From Pseudomonas sp. MM223 (GTDB lineage Bacteria; Pseudomonadota; Gammaproteobacteria; Pseudomonadales; Pseudomonadaceae), in assembly GCA_947090765.1 (NCBI GenBank), contig OX352322.1:3641501-3705500 (forward strand): a stretch of 64,000 nt of DNA, in the 5' to 3' direction. The notes beneath the pieces were generated by a model. That model was not told the origin of the DNA, ran no database searches, and saw nothing but the letters and a program-made list of their open reading frames with translations. A program made the position numbers and the translations under genes. Each line of letters starts with the position of its first letter. Position 1 is the stretch's first letter. This document shows, piece after piece, positions 35,079 to 43,770 of this stretch.

Positions 35079-35981
35079 ATGCAAGATCTCAACGACCTTT
35101 TCTACTTTGCCCGCGTGGTCGAAGCTGGCGGTTTCGCCGCCGCCGGGCGCCAGCTGGGCATCCCCAAGTCGCGCCTGTCACGGCGTATTGCCGAACTGGA
35201 AGAGCGCCTGGGCACCCGCCTGCTGCAACGCACCACACGGCAACTGAAACTCACGGCGGTTGGCGAGCGCTACCTGCACCATTGCCAGGCCATGCTACTG
35301 GAGGCCGAAGCCGCCGACGAAGCCGTGGCCAGCATGAGCAGCGAACCGCGCGGGCGTTTGCGGGTGTCTTGCCCGGTGGCGCTGGCGCATGCGTTCCTGC
35401 CCGATGTGATCAGCCGCTTTCTTGCCCTGTACCCGTTGGTGCAGCTGGACATGGTGCTGCTCAACCGCCGGGTCGACCTGATATCCGAAGGTATCGACGT
35501 GGCATTGCGTGTACGCGACCTGGGCGATGAAGACCCGGCCCTGGTTACCCGCCGCCTGCGCCAGGCGCAGATGCAACTGGTGGCCGCGCCCGGTTTCGCC
35601 GACCACATTCGCGAACCGGGCGAGCTGGCATCGTTGCCGGTGCTGGGCGCCGCCGAGGCAGACCGGCTAGTACACTTCCGTCTGTTCGGCCCCCAGGGCA
35701 AACAGCAGGAAATTGCCCTGGAACCACGCTTGGCCATTGATGATTTCGTGGTGCGTAACGCTGCTGTACGGGCTGGCCTGGGCTTCACCGCGCTGCCCAG
35801 CATGTTCTGCGAAGAAGAGCTGGAACGCGGCGAACTGGTGCGGCTGCTGCCAGACTGGTCGCTGCCAGGTGGCTACCTGCAGGCGGTGTACCCACATCGG
35901 CGCGGCGTACTGCCAGCAGTGCGAGTATGGATCGATCACCTGGCGGCATCATTCGAGGCCTGTGGAGAACGGTATGTCTGA
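35079..35981 (+). CDS. LysR-family transcriptional regulator
   Basis: A 300-residue LTTR with an N-terminal winged helix-turn-helix (FAAAGRQLGIPKSRLSRRIAELE, about residues 17-40) and a substrate-binding domain of the CrgA/PP2-like group (about 90-295). It is divergent from azoR with a 133-base gap, the usual place for an LTTR to control both genes. Its stop overlaps the start of the MmcQ/YjbR gene. Confidence 0.92.
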   Translation: MQDLNDLFYFARVVEAGGFAAAGRQLGIPKSRLSRRIAELEERLGTRLLQRTTRQLKLTAVGERYLHHCQAMLLEAEAADEAVASMSSEPRGRLRVSCPVALAHAFLPDVISRFLALYPLVQLDMVLLNRRVDLISEGIDVALRVRDLGDEDPALVTRRLRQAQMQLVAAPGFADHIREPGELASLPVLGAAEADRLVHFRLFGPQGKQQEIALEPRLAIDDFVVRNAAVRAGLGFTALPSMFCEEELERGELVRLLPDWSLPGGYLQAVYPHRRGVLPAVRVWIDHLAASFEACGERYV

Positions 35982-36333
35982 ACGGAAGATGAGCGAAGAC
36001 CAGGTGGCCGCGTTTTGCCTGAGCCTGCCGGGTGCACGGGAAGACTACAAGTGGGGTGGCATCCGGGTGTTCTCGGTAGCGGGCAACAAAATGTTCGCGG
36101 TGCTCGACCTGGCGGGTGCGGGGCTGTCATTCAAAGTGGCCGATGAGCTGTTTCTCGGCTACTGCGACCGCCCAGGGGTGCGGCCTGCGCCGTATCTGGC
36201 GCGTGCGCGGTGGATCAGCATGGCGCTGCCCTACCCCATGGGGCGTGATGAGCTGTGTGATTTGTTGCAGCGCTCGCACCAGCTGGTGGTGCGTCGACTG
36301 CCGAAGCGGTTGCAGGTGGGGTTGTTGATCTAG
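35974..36333 (+). CDS. MmcQ/YjbR family protein
   Basis: A 119-residue protein with the CyaY-like fold of the MmcQ/YjbR family, often annotated as DNA-binding. Family features are the LSLPGAREDYKWGGIRVFSVAG opening, which is split here as LPGAREDYKWGG and VFSVAGNKMFAVL, and the later ARWISMALP segment. The ATG at 35974 overlaps the LysR stop by 8 bases, so translation is coupled. The biochemical role is not established. Confidence 0.85.
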   Translation: MSERKMSEDQVAAFCLSLPGAREDYKWGGIRVFSVAGNKMFAVLDLAGAGLSFKVADELFLGYCDRPGVRPAPYLARARWISMALPYPMGRDELCDLLQRSHQLVVRRLPKRLQVGLLI

Positions 36334-36338
36334 TCAGC

Positions 36339-36384
36339 CTGTACCGGCCTCTTCGCGGGCTTGCCCGCGAAGAGGCCGGTACAG
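36339..36384. repeat. REP palindrome
   Basis: Two 21-base arms (36339-36359 and 36364-36384) are perfect reverse complements around a 4-base centre, with the sequence CCTCTTCGCGGGCTTGCCCG in the middle. It is a different REP type from the copies at 2.8 and 24.5 kb. It lies between convergent genes and can serve as a bidirectional hairpin. Confidence 0.9.
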
Positions 36385-36391
36385 CTACAGA

Positions 36392-36805
36392 TCAACCAAA
36401 GGGCAGATAACGCCCCTCAAAAAACAGCCAGTCCGCCCAGAACACCTGATGTACCAGCACAATCCCCCAGAACACCAACTGGTACGAAACCTTGCGGGTC
36501 TTGTGCCGAAACAGCTGCTGCGCCAATAACGCACCCGGCCAACCACCCAGCAATTCACTGGCATGCAACACTTTCTCTGGCGTGCGCCAGGCCTGCCTAC
36601 GCGCCTGCTGTTTATCCTGCCAATACAGCAACAGGCTGACCAGGCTCATCGCCGGGTACAGCGCCAACGGCCACCAGGCATGGTCGTTCCAGGCCATGCG
36701 CGCAGCCCCCAGGCCGGGTAACAGGCAAAGCAGGCCCAACAGCAGCAGCTTCAGGCGCACATTGCGCACGCCTTCAGCCCGTTGCCCACGCAGCGCCTCA
36801 GCCAT
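36392..36805 (-). CDS. DUF1294 membrane protein
   Basis: A 137-residue protein with about three hydrophobic helices (residues 17-37, 45-62 and 110-128) and the DUF1294 signature. The central motif [21 protein letters not shown] precedes [21 protein letters not shown]. Function is unknown; in other bacteria the domain is sometimes fused to a cold-shock domain, which is absent here. The start overlaps the uppP stop by 8 bases, so the two may be co-translated. Confidence 0.85.
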   Translation of the reverse strand: MAEALRGQRAEGVRNVRLKLLLLGLLCLLPGLGAARMAWNDHAWWPLALYPAMSLVSLLLYWQDKQQARRQAWRTPEKVLHASELLGGWPGALLAQQLFRHKTRKVSYQLVFWGIVLVHQVFWADWLFFEGRYLPFG

Positions 36806-37631
36806 GGGCAGTGGACCAGTCGACCCAGCCGAACTGCCAGGTCGCCAGAATCAACAGGCCGAATACGATGCGATACCAGGCAAATGCCGCATAGCTGTGG
36901 TTGGCAATGAACTTGAGCAGCGCTCGCACCGCGATCATGGCAAAAATGAACGAAGTCACGAAACCAATGGCAAACACCGGCAAGTCACTCGGCTGGAAAA
37001 GGTCGCGGTACTTGTAGCCCGAGTACACGGCCGCACCCACCATGGTTGGCATCGCCAGGAAGAACGAGAACTCGGTCGCTGCCTTGCGCGACAGGCCAAA
37101 CAACAGGCCACCGATAATGGTCGACCCGGAGCGCGAAGTGCCCGGGATCATCGCCAGGCACTGGACAAAACCGATCTTCAGCGCATGGCTCCAGCGCATG
37201 TCGTCCACATGGTCCACCTGCACACTGTGCTCGCGACGCTCGGCCCAGAGCATGATGACGCCACCGATAACCAGTGCCGCCGCCACGGTGATCGGGTTGA
37301 ACAGGTACTCGTGAATCAGGTCGGCAAACAGCACACCCAGCACCACCGCCGGCATGAACGCCAGCAGCAGGTTACCCGTGAAACGCCGTGCCTTGGGCTG
37401 GCTGGTCAGGCCGAATACCACTTCGAGAATCTTGCTGCGAAACTCCCACACCACTGCCAGGATTGCCGCCAGCTGGATGATGATGTTGAAAGCCATGGCC
37501 CGTTCGCCACCAAAACCTATCAGGTCGGCGACGATAATCTGGTGCCCGGTACTGGAGATTGGCAGAAACTCCGTCAGCCCTTCGACCACGCCTAAGATGA
37601 TTGCCTGGAAGGCAGTCCAAAAATCCATCAT
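36798..37631 (-). CDS. uppP: Undecaprenyl-diphosphatase UppP (BacA)
   Basis: A 277-residue integral membrane phosphatase that recycles undecaprenyl pyrophosphate for peptidoglycan and O-antigen synthesis, and whose overproduction gives bacitracin resistance. Catalytic motifs are intact: [15 protein letters not shown] near residue 17 and [10 protein letters not shown] near 170. Eight or so helices are predicted. It is divergent from the chemoreceptor gene and followed by the DUF1294 gene. Confidence 0.95.
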   Translation of the reverse strand: MMDFWTAFQAIILGVVEGLTEFLPISSTGHQIIVADLIGFGGERAMAFNIIIQLAAILAVVWEFRSKILEVVFGLTSQPKARRFTGNLLLAFMPAVVLGVLFADLIHEYLFNPITVAAALVIGGVIMLWAERREHSVQVDHVDDMRWSHALKIGFVQCLAMIPGTSRSGSTIIGGLLFGLSRKAATEFSFFLAMPTMVGAAVYSGYKYRDLFQPSDLPVFAIGFVTSFIFAMIAVRALLKFIANHSYAAFAWYRIVFGLLILATWQFGWVDWSTAHG

Positions 37632-37928
37632 TCCCCCGGATGGAGCGCTGCTTGTTGCAGGCCCCTTGTTCTTGATTTGCTTGAAATTGCCGCACGCGGC
37701 CCGGCTGTTTTACAGCGACTGTTGGGCGTAACGCCAGTGGAAAAGTTCACGGCTGCTAAAGGTTTCATCTTGCGCGGCCGAAATCCTAGCAGAGCGCCTT
37801 TGCATTCGCTTTACGCGACCTGCTGCAGACTATTACGAAGATAGCACTTAGCCATTAGTCGGGTGGGGGCCTGCCGCAAAGCATGCTTGGATGCACCTCA
37901 ATAAAAAGAACAATGCGGGAGCTCGTGG
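37632..37928. other. Divergent intergenic region between uppP and the chemoreceptor
   Basis: This 297-base gap has no coding potential. Besides the FliA-type promoter candidate (37757-37784), it shows only ordinary mixed sequence and a weak GGAGCTCG ribosome site next to the chemoreceptor ATG. Confidence 0.5.
37757..37784 (+). promoter_or_regulatory. Candidate sigma-28 (FliA) promoter for the chemoreceptor
   Basis: TAAAGGTTT and GCCGAAAT resemble the FliA -35 (TAAAGTTT) and -10 (GCCGATAA) elements. TAAA and GCCG are 16 bases apart against the usual 15. It lies 145 bases before the chemoreceptor ATG, and FliA control is normal for such genes. Confidence 0.5.
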
Positions 37929-39563
37929 ATGAAGACTTTGAGATCAATGTCGATCAGCCGTCGTCTGTGGCTGATCCTCGTGGTGGCAGTAGCCATGCTG
38001 GTGGTGCTGGGCCTGCTGATGCTGCGCCAGATCCACGGTGACCTTTATCAGGCCAAGGCGGAGAAGACCCGCCACGTGGTGCAGACCGCGGCCGGTGTAC
38101 TGGCCTATTACCAAGGGCTGGAGGCGGTGGGCACACTCAGCCGCGAAGCCGCCCAGCAACAGGCGCTGCAAGTGGTACGGGCGCTGCGCTACGACCACGA
38201 CGACTACTTCTGGATCAACGACCTGGGGCCCAGGATGATCATGCATCCGGCCAACCCCAAGCTCGACGGCCAGGACCTCTCGGCCATTCGCGACCCCGAC
38301 GGCTTTGCCGTGTTCAACGAAATGGTCGCACTGGCCCGCCAGCAAGGCGCCGGGCCGGTCAACTACCGCTGGCCCAAACCCGGTGCCAGCGAGCCGGTGG
38401 CCAAGACCTCTTATATACAGTTGTTCAAGCCGTGGGGCTGGATCATCGGGTCGGGCGTGTACATCGACGATGTGCAGGCCGAATTCGCCCGCCAGCTGCG
38501 CGACGCCTCGCTGGTGGGCGTGGGCATCGCCCTGCTGATGGCGCTGGTGGTGTTGCTGATTGCCCGTAGTATCGCCCGCCCCTTGCAGGAGGCCGTGCAG
38601 GCCATGGGCAACATCGCCAGCGGCGAGAGCGACCTGACCCGGCGCCTGGACACCCATGGCCGTGACGAAATCACTCACTTGGGCGAGCACTTCAACCGCT
38701 TCAACGGCAAGCTCCAAGGGGTGGTTGGCCAGTTGCAGGGCGCCGCCCACGCCCTGGCCCAGTCCGCCGGGCACGTCGGTGACAATGCGGGTGCCGCACA
38801 ACAGCACAGTGCCCAGCAATCACTCCAGATGGACCAAGTGGCCACTGCCGTGAACGAGGTGACTTACGCAGTACAGGACGTGGCCAAGACCGCCGAGCAG
38901 GCTGCCGGGGAAATGCGCACTGCACAACAGCAGGTAGCGCATGGCCAGCAGGCCATCCATGGCAGCCTGGCGCAGATTGATCGGCTGTCGCTGACCATCG
39001 ACCAGGCCGTGCAGGTGATCCGCGACCTGGCCGGGCACAGCACACGCATCGGTGGCGTGCTTGATGTAATCCGCTCCATCGCCGAACAGACCAACCTGCT
39101 GGCGTTGAATGCGGCCATCGAAGCGGCGCGCGCCGGCGAGCAAGGCCGTGGCTTTGCCGTGGTCGCCGACGAGGTGCGCCTGTTGGCCCAGCGCACGGCG
39201 CAATCGACGGCCGAGATCCATACCATGATCGAGCATCTGCAAAGCCAGTCGGACGCGGCGGTCAAGGCCATCGACACCAGCAGTGAAGCCTCGCGCCAGA
39301 CCGTCGAGCAAGCCCGCGAGGCCGGCGCCAGCCTGGATGCCATCAACCAGGTGTTGAACAACCTCACCGCCTTGAATGCGTCCATTGCCAGTGCCACCTT
39401 GCAGCAGTCGCATGTGGTCGAGGAGATCAACCGCAACGTGCTGGATACCGCCGGGCTGTCCCAGCAGACTGCCGATGCGGCGCGCCAATCCAGTGATGCC
39501 GGGGTGGCGTTGGGGCAACTGAGCGAGGAGTTGGAGCAGTTGCTGCGGCAGTTCCGGGTTTAA
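37929..39563 (+). CDS. Methyl-accepting chemotaxis protein with sCache_2 sensor
   Basis: A 544-residue transmembrane chemoreceptor. TM1 spans about residues 12-32. The periplasmic single-Cache domain (about 36-190) contains the family segment [22 protein letters not shown]2 lies at about 195-215, followed by HAMP. The cytoplasmic signalling hairpin has the invariant tip [19 protein letters not shown]. The sensor type often binds small carboxylates or pyruvate-like compounds, but the ligand here is unknown. A FliA-like promoter and a terminator bracket it as a single-gene unit. Confidence 0.93.
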   Translation: MKTLRSMSISRRLWLILVVAVAMLVVLGLLMLRQIHGDLYQAKAEKTRHVVQTAAGVLAYYQGLEAVGTLSREAAQQQALQVVRALRYDHDDYFWINDLGPRMIMHPANPKLDGQDLSAIRDPDGFAVFNEMVALARQQGAGPVNYRWPKPGASEPVAKTSYIQLFKPWGWIIGSGVYIDDVQAEFARQLRDASLVGVGIALLMALVVLLIARSIARPLQEAVQAMGNIASGESDLTRRLDTHGRDEITHLGEHFNRFNGKLQGVVGQLQGAAHALAQSAGHVGDNAGAAQQHSAQQSLQMDQVATAVNEVTYAVQDVAKTAEQAAGEMRTAQQQVAHGQQAIHGSLAQIDRLSLTIDQAVQVIRDLAGHSTRIGGVLDVIRSIAEQTNLLALNAAIEAARAGEQGRGFAVVADEVRLLAQRTAQSTAEIHTMIEHLQSQSDAAVKAIDTSSEASRQTVEQAREAGASLDAINQVLNNLTALNASIASATLQQSHVVEEINRNVLDTAGLSQQTADAARQSSDAGVALGQLSEELEQLLRQFRV

Positions 39564-39577
39564 CCTTCATATTGCCG

Positions 39578-39597
39578 GGGGCGCTTTGCGCCCCTTT
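39578..39597 (+). terminator. Intrinsic terminator after the chemoreceptor gene
   Basis: GGGGCGC / GCGCCCC stem with a TTT loop and a following TTT, 15 bases after the stop. Confidence 0.75.
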
Positions 39598-39659
39598 CGC
39601 GGCACAAGGCCGCTCCTACAGGAGATCGCATTCCTCTGTAGGCGCGGCCTTGTGCCGCG
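39598..39659. repeat. REP-type inverted pair
   Basis: Arms at 39598-39621 and 39636-39659 share CGCGGCACAAGGCCG and CCTACAG in inverted order, with a one- or two-base difference. This is a third REP subtype in the window. Confidence 0.75.
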
Positions 39660-39756
39660 ATGGGCTGCAAAGCAGCCCCGGCGTTCTAATGCCCTACACC
39701 TTCCCCAGCCGACCCGCTACAATCGCGCCCCTCCCCACAGCCGCCAAGGATCGCCG

Positions 39757-40323
39757 ATGTCCGGCCTTGAACTCATCGCCGCCGTCCTCGGCGTCACCGC
39801 TGTCTGGCTAACAGTCAAGCAGAACGCCTGGTGCTGGCCGATCGGCCTGGTCATGGTGCTGATCTATGGCTGGCTGTTCTACGAGGTAAAGTTGTACTCG
39901 GGCATGCTGCTGCAAGTGGCCTACGCCCTCCTGCAAGTCTATGGCTGGTGGCAGTGGAAACGGCCCGGCCACGCTGAAGACGCCCGCCAGGTCTCCCGCC
40001 TGCAACCCCAGGCGCTGTTCACCGGCCTGGCTGCCGGGGTACTGCTGAGCGCAGCCTTGGGCGCGGCCATGGCCAACTGGACCGATGCAGCCCTGCCCTG
40101 GCTGGACGCTACCCTCACCGGCTTCAGCCTGGTCGCGCAACTGTGGATGGCCCAGAAGCGCCTGCAATGCTGGCCGCTGTGGGTAGTGGTAGACATCGTC
40201 TATGTGGGCCAATACCTGCACCAGCAGCTGTATTTCACCGCGGGGTTCTTCGCCGTGCTTACCTTGATTGCCGTGCGCGGCTGGCTGGAATGGCGCCGAG
40301 ACCCTGCGTTGGTGCAACCATGA
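39757..40323 (+). CDS. pnuC: Nicotinamide riboside transporter PnuC
   Basis: A 188-residue membrane carrier of the PnuC family with seven predicted helices. The ATG at 39757 gives MSGLELIAAVLGVTAVWLTV. Family residues are visible in NAWCWPIGLVMVLIYGWLFY, YGWWQWKRPG and WVVVDIVYVGQYL. PnuC moves nicotinamide riboside by facilitated diffusion, with trapping by phosphorylation. The 4-base ATGA overlap with a NadR-like kinase gene fits this transport-and-trap scheme. No TPP riboswitch is seen upstream, which argues against the thiamine-type homologue. Confidence 0.9.
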   Translation: MSGLELIAAVLGVTAVWLTVKQNAWCWPIGLVMVLIYGWLFYEVKLYSGMLLQVAYALLQVYGWWQWKRPGHAEDARQVSRLQPQALFTGLAAGVLLSAALGAAMANWTDAALPWLDATLTGFSLVAQLWMAQKRLQCWPLWVVVDIVYVGQYLHQQLYFTAGFFAVLTLIAVRGWLEWRRDPALVQP

Positions 40324-40889
40324 GCGCAGAACAAACCACGAAGGTACTGGTGCTGTGCGGCCCCGAATCCAGCGGCAAAAGCTGGCTCAGTGGTGTGATT
40401 CAGGCGCATTTCGGCGGCGTGGTGGTAGCCGAGTACGTGCGCCACTTCATCGACCAGGAGCGCCGCGATACCTGCTACGCCGATATCCCCACCATCGCCC
40501 GGGGCCAGCTGGCCTGGGAAGACCGGGCCCGCGAGCAGGCCCCTCCGCTGCTGATCCTCGACACCCACCTGCTTAGCAACATGCTCTGGAGCTACGCCTT
40601 GTTCGATAACTGCCCGCCCTGGCTGGAACAGGCATTGCTTGCAAGGCGTTACGACCTGCACCTGCTGCTCAGCCCACAAGGTGTGGACTGGGTTGCCGAT
40701 GGCCAGCGCAGCCAGCCCGACCTCAATGACCGCCAGCGCTTTTTCGACGATAGCCTGGCCTGGTTGAAACGGCATGGCCAGGCGCACCAGATACTTGAGG
40801 GCAATTGGCCGCAGCGCCAATGGCTGGCCCTGCAAGCGGTTGCTAAACTGCTTAATAGCGATGCGCCAGCATGCCCGACCGAGTGTTAA
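40320..40889 (+). CDS. NadR-like ribosylnicotinamide kinase (AAA-family ATPase)
   Basis: A 189-residue P-loop kinase resembling the C-terminal ribosylnicotinamide kinase domain of NadR. Walker A is GPESSGKSWL (about residues 14-23), VAEYVRHFID follows, and LLILDTHLLSNMLWSY forms the Walker B region. The DNA-binding and adenylyltransferase domains of full NadR are absent. It is translationally coupled to pnuC and probably phosphorylates imported nicotinamide riboside for NAD salvage. Confidence 0.85.
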   Translation: MSAEQTTKVLVLCGPESSGKSWLSGVIQAHFGGVVVAEYVRHFIDQERRDTCYADIPTIARGQLAWEDRAREQAPPLLILDTHLLSNMLWSYALFDNCPPWLEQALLARRYDLHLLLSPQGVDWVADGQRSQPDLNDRQRFFDDSLAWLKRHGQAHQILEGNWPQRQWLALQAVAKLLNSDAPACPTEC

Positions 40890-40913
40890 GCCCCTGAGAC
40901 ACACCGGTGGGGC

Positions 40914-40937
40914 AAAGCCCCCGAAAATGCGGGGGTT
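40914..40937 (+). terminator. Probable intrinsic terminator after the NadR-like gene
   Basis: AAGCCCCCG and TGCGGGGGTTT pair across a short A-rich loop and are followed by TTT. Confidence 0.65.
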
Positions 40938-41117
40938 TCCCCTGTATAGGGGTCAGTGTCAAGCCAGTGAAACACCCCTGCAAAAACCCTTCCAGTCAAA
41001 GCCACTGCTGGCTTAGCCCGCAATACCCACGGCTACCTGTATCAGCACTGAGACAGAATACGCCGCAAATTCTCATCCCTTTGCTTTAACCCATTGATCT
41101 GCAAACGATTCTCAAAA

Positions 41118-41134
41118 GCGGCACACCTTCTGCT
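41118..41134 (+). promoter_or_regulatory. Candidate sigma-54 promoter of the fap operon
   Basis: GCGGCACACCTTCTGCT contains GG (41120-41121) and GC (41132-41133) exactly 10 bases apart, with a GGCAC core at -24. The -12 half is TCTGC and not TTGC. It sits 54 bases before the fapA GTG start. Confidence 0.5.
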
Positions 41135-41186
41135 CTGTTGTTCGCATCGCTGAACAGGGCCAGCGCTCTAAGAAGGAGTTGCCGTC

Positions 41187-41627
41187 GTGAGGAAAAGTGA
41201 CAATCGCCTCTATCACCTCGTACTGATGGGTTGTGTATTGGGGTCACTGAGCCTGGCGGCCCAGGCCGATAACGGGATCATCATCATCAAGCGCGACGTG
41301 CAAGTGCGTAACGCGACGATACCGCCCCTGATCCCTGACCCAAGCCCGACCACGGTCAACGCCAACCCTTCTGCCTACGTGCTCAAACAAACCAACGAGC
41401 TGAGCGATGGCGACTTCGCCAGCATCAGCAGCGGCGCCGGCATCAGCAACATGATCACCCAGCAGACCGACAACCTGGGCGGCAACCTCGGCCACCAGAA
41501 CCAACTGCCCAACCTGGCGGGTGGTCGGGGCACAGGGGGATCGGGTAACGGGATCGCGAACATGGTGAACTCAAGTGTTCAGCGCGGGCTCGCTCCGTTG
41601 CAGATACTGACTGGCGGGGGCAAGTGA
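41187..41627 (+). CDS. fapA: Fap amyloid operon protein FapA
   Basis: A 146-residue secreted protein, first of the six-gene functional amyloid operon. It starts with GTG after AAGGAG; the signal peptide ends near AAQA. The mature part is Asn/Gly-rich (SSGAGISNMITQQTDNLGG). FapA is periplasmic and influences the balance of FapB and FapC in fibres, possibly as a chaperone. FapB starts one base after its stop, so the genes are tightly coupled. Confidence 0.88.
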   Translation: MRKSDNRLYHLVLMGCVLGSLSLAAQADNGIIIIKRDVQVRNATIPPLIPDPSPTTVNANPSAYVLKQTNELSDGDFASISSGAGISNMITQQTDNLGGNLGHQNQLPNLAGGRGTGGSGNGIANMVNSSVQRGLAPLQILTGGGK

Positions 41628-41628
41628 G

Positions 41629-42207
41629 ATGAAGCACACGCTGCTGATCCTGGCCACCCTGTGCAGTGCGCCAGCCCTCGCCCAATCCTTGGTTCCCGTC
41701 ATCAACAACGCCGACATCGACAGCTCTGGCAGCCGCTATCAGGGCAACCTTTCTGTCAACCAGGCCGCAGGTGACAAGCAGCAACAGGTCAACGCGCGTG
41801 CCATCGCCGTTGGGCCTGAAGCCAACGCCAGCACGCAGATCCGGCAACGGCTGAACACGCCGGCCGACCCCGCGATGGATGCCCGCTCGACCATTCAGGG
41901 CAATGCCTTCAGCAACGGCAGTGGCGCACTGGGGGTCAACCAGAGCGCCGGTGCCAACACCCAACAAGCCAACGCGCTGAGCATCAGCCTCAGTGCTCAA
42001 CCGCAAAGCATCGACGACAGCGTCCTCATGCAACAGAACGTGGCGCTGCTCAACAACTCCGATCCAGCTGACACCGCAATCGGCCATCGCCAGGTCACTA
42101 CCAGTGACCAGGCATTCACCGGTAGCCGTGGGGTGATCCAGCTAAATCAGAGTGCCGGGGTGGGAAACCGAATGGCCAACACCTTGAGCATACGGGTCGC
42201 GGATTGA
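41629..42207 (+). CDS. fapB: Functional amyloid minor subunit/nucleator FapB
   Basis: A 192-residue exported amyloid subunit with a signal peptide (residues 1-19). Three imperfect amyloid repeats are visible, each with a G-x-L-x-V-N-Q-x-A-G core (GNLSVNQAAG, GALGVNQSAG, GVIQLNQSAG) followed by Gln/Asn-rich residues ending in LSI. FapB is thought to nucleate FapC fibres and is a minor fibre component. It lacks a C-terminal Cys motif. Confidence 0.9.
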   Translation: MKHTLLILATLCSAPALAQSLVPVINNADIDSSGSRYQGNLSVNQAAGDKQQQVNARAIAVGPEANASTQIRQRLNTPADPAMDARSTIQGNAFSNGSGALGVNQSAGANTQQANALSISLSAQPQSIDDSVLMQQNVALLNNSDPADTAIGHRQVTTSDQAFTGSRGVIQLNQSAGVGNRMANTLSIRVAD

Positions 42208-42257
42208 CCCAATCAGTTAAGAACAACACTTAACCTAATAAAGTACGGAGAATCACC

Positions 42258-43709
42258 ATGAAACCCTCGATGGCAATCAAGCCTCTGGTTTTCGCAATTG
42301 CTGCGGTCATGGCTGTTGCTGTACAAGCTGGGCAAAACGATCGGCGTAATGACCACCATAACGGCCACCATAACAATGGTCAGCACACGCCTCCACCCAC
42401 CAAAATCCCTGTGTATGCAACGGCCAATGCCTGGGATACCCAAAACAGCACCGATAACCGTATCACCAACCAAGGCACCATCAACGAAGCCGAGATGAGT
42501 GATTCGGGCACCGGCTCCAGTGGCAACGTGGGCATCAACGTGGCGGCCGGTAACGGCAACCAGCAAGACAACGCCGCTGCCATCGCAAACGCCGGCTCCG
42601 AGTCGAGCCTGGACAACAGCTTCGTGTTCGGCATGGCCAGTGCCACTGCCGATGTCGTTCAAACCAGCAGAAACAACCGGGTCGACAACTATTCGACCCA
42701 GTCGTCGGCTGTGATGAGCGGCTCGGCCAGCGGGGCTGAGGGCAACATCGGCATCAACATCGCCGGTGGGGACCTCAACCAACAGAAAAACACCATGGCC
42801 ATCGCCAACACCGGTGCCCCATTGGGTAACGCCACTGCCACCGCCTCTGCCGAACAGGACGGCCCAGGCCTGGTCGTGAACAACGCTGCAGACCGCACCT
42901 ATCGGGTGGATACGATTACCATCACGACCTCGGCCAGCGGTTCGAGCTCGCGTGATGGCACGTTCAACTCGACCGACGACCGCAGCTCGTCGTCGAGCTT
43001 CAGCGTGGCCGGCGCGCAAAGCGCCAGCTCCAGTGGCTCCAGTGGCTGGAACTCCAGCGGTTCGAGCAGCTCGAACGCCAGCGGCTCTAACAACTCTAGC
43101 GCCAGTGGCTCCAACAGCTGGGGCCTGAGCGGCTCAGCCAGCGGCAGCAACAGCTCGTCGAGCAGCGCCAACCTGAACGCTTCGCTGGATGCAGCGGCCA
43201 ACGCTACGCGCACCCTTACCACCGATGATGGCCGTCGCGAGCGCACCCGCTCCAGCACCTTCGACGGTTCGTTGAATGCATCGCTGGATGTGTCGGTCGA
43301 CAAGTCGCACGAAAGTGCATACGACTCGTCGTTCGAAAAAGCATTCGACTCCAACTACGACAAGTCGCATCAATCGTCGTACGACAAGTCGAAGGACTCT
43401 TCGTACACCAAGTCTCACGACTCTTCGTACGAGAATGCTTCGGCGTCTGATTTCTCGAAGTCTGGCGAGAAATCAAAACAATCCTCGAACGACGTTTCGA
43501 AGAGCTACAGCGAAAGCAGTGCTTACGACTTGAGCAATACCGTGTCCTTCCAAGTGCTGACCCCGACCGGCTGGGCCAACCCTGTTACCAATACTGCAAC
43601 CCTTAGCGGTTCGGTAAACGGTGGCAGCGGCAACCTGGGCGTGAACGTGGCAGCGGGTGTGGGCAACCAGCAGAGCAACTCGCTGGCCATCTCCAACACC
43701 TCGTTCTGA
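42258..43709 (+). CDS. fapC: Functional amyloid major subunit FapC with expanded linker
   Basis: The 483-residue fibre-forming subunit. The signal peptide (1-24) is followed by a His/Asn-rich segment. Three amyloid repeats lie near residues 66-112, 139-185 and 442-481, each with a GNxGxNxAxGxxNQQ core. Linker 1 is about 26 residues. Linker 2 is about 256 residues, with a Ser/Gly/Asn block (226-305) and a charged part containing repeats of the SYDKS/DSSYxKS kind (347-415). There is no Cys in the whole protein, whereas some homologues end in a CxxC motif. A hairpin follows the gene. Confidence 0.92.
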   Translation: MKPSMAIKPLVFAIAAVMAVAVQAGQNDRRNDHHNGHHNNGQHTPPPTKIPVYATANAWDTQNSTDNRITNQGTINEAEMSDSGTGSSGNVGINVAAGNGNQQDNAAAIANAGSESSLDNSFVFGMASATADVVQTSRNNRVDNYSTQSSAVMSGSASGAEGNIGINIAGGDLNQQKNTMAIANTGAPLGNATATASAEQDGPGLVVNNAADRTYRVDTITITTSASGSSSRDGTFNSTDDRSSSSSFSVAGAQSASSSGSSGWNSSGSSSSNASGSNNSSASGSNSWGLSGSASGSNSSSSSANLNASLDAAANATRTLTTDDGRRERTRSSTFDGSLNASLDVSVDKSHESAYDSSFEKAFDSNYDKSHQSSYDKSKDSSYTKSHDSSYENASASDFSKSGEKSKQSSNDVSKSYSESSAYDLSNTVSFQVLTPTGWANPVTNTATLSGSVNGGSGNLGVNVAAGVGNQQSNSLAISNTSF

Positions 43710-43721
43710 CCGCTGCGCTTG

Positions 43722-43745
43722 AGGCCCCCTTCGGGGGGCCTTTCT
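43722..43745 (+). terminator. Internal attenuator/terminator between fapC and fapD
   Basis: AGGCCCCC / GGGGGCCT hairpin with a short TTC-containing loop is followed by TTTCTT, 13 bases after the fapC stop and before fapD. It would let abundant fapABC transcripts end while some read on into fapDEF. Confidence 0.75.
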
Positions 43746-43770
43746 TCAACACACCGTAAGGCATCCGATC

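Larger units (their letters stand above)
40890..41186 (+). other. Intergenic region between the NadR-like gene and the fap operon
   Basis: This 297-base stretch holds the terminator at 40914-40937, a second small palindrome CCCCTGTATAGGGG just after it, and a sigma-54 promoter candidate at 41118-41134. No open frame with coding character is present. Confidence 0.5.

Noticed and set aside
42933..43502. Repeats in fapC as a CRISPR or microsatellite
   Set aside because: They are in-frame degenerate codons for Ser-rich peptide repeats, with no spacer structure.
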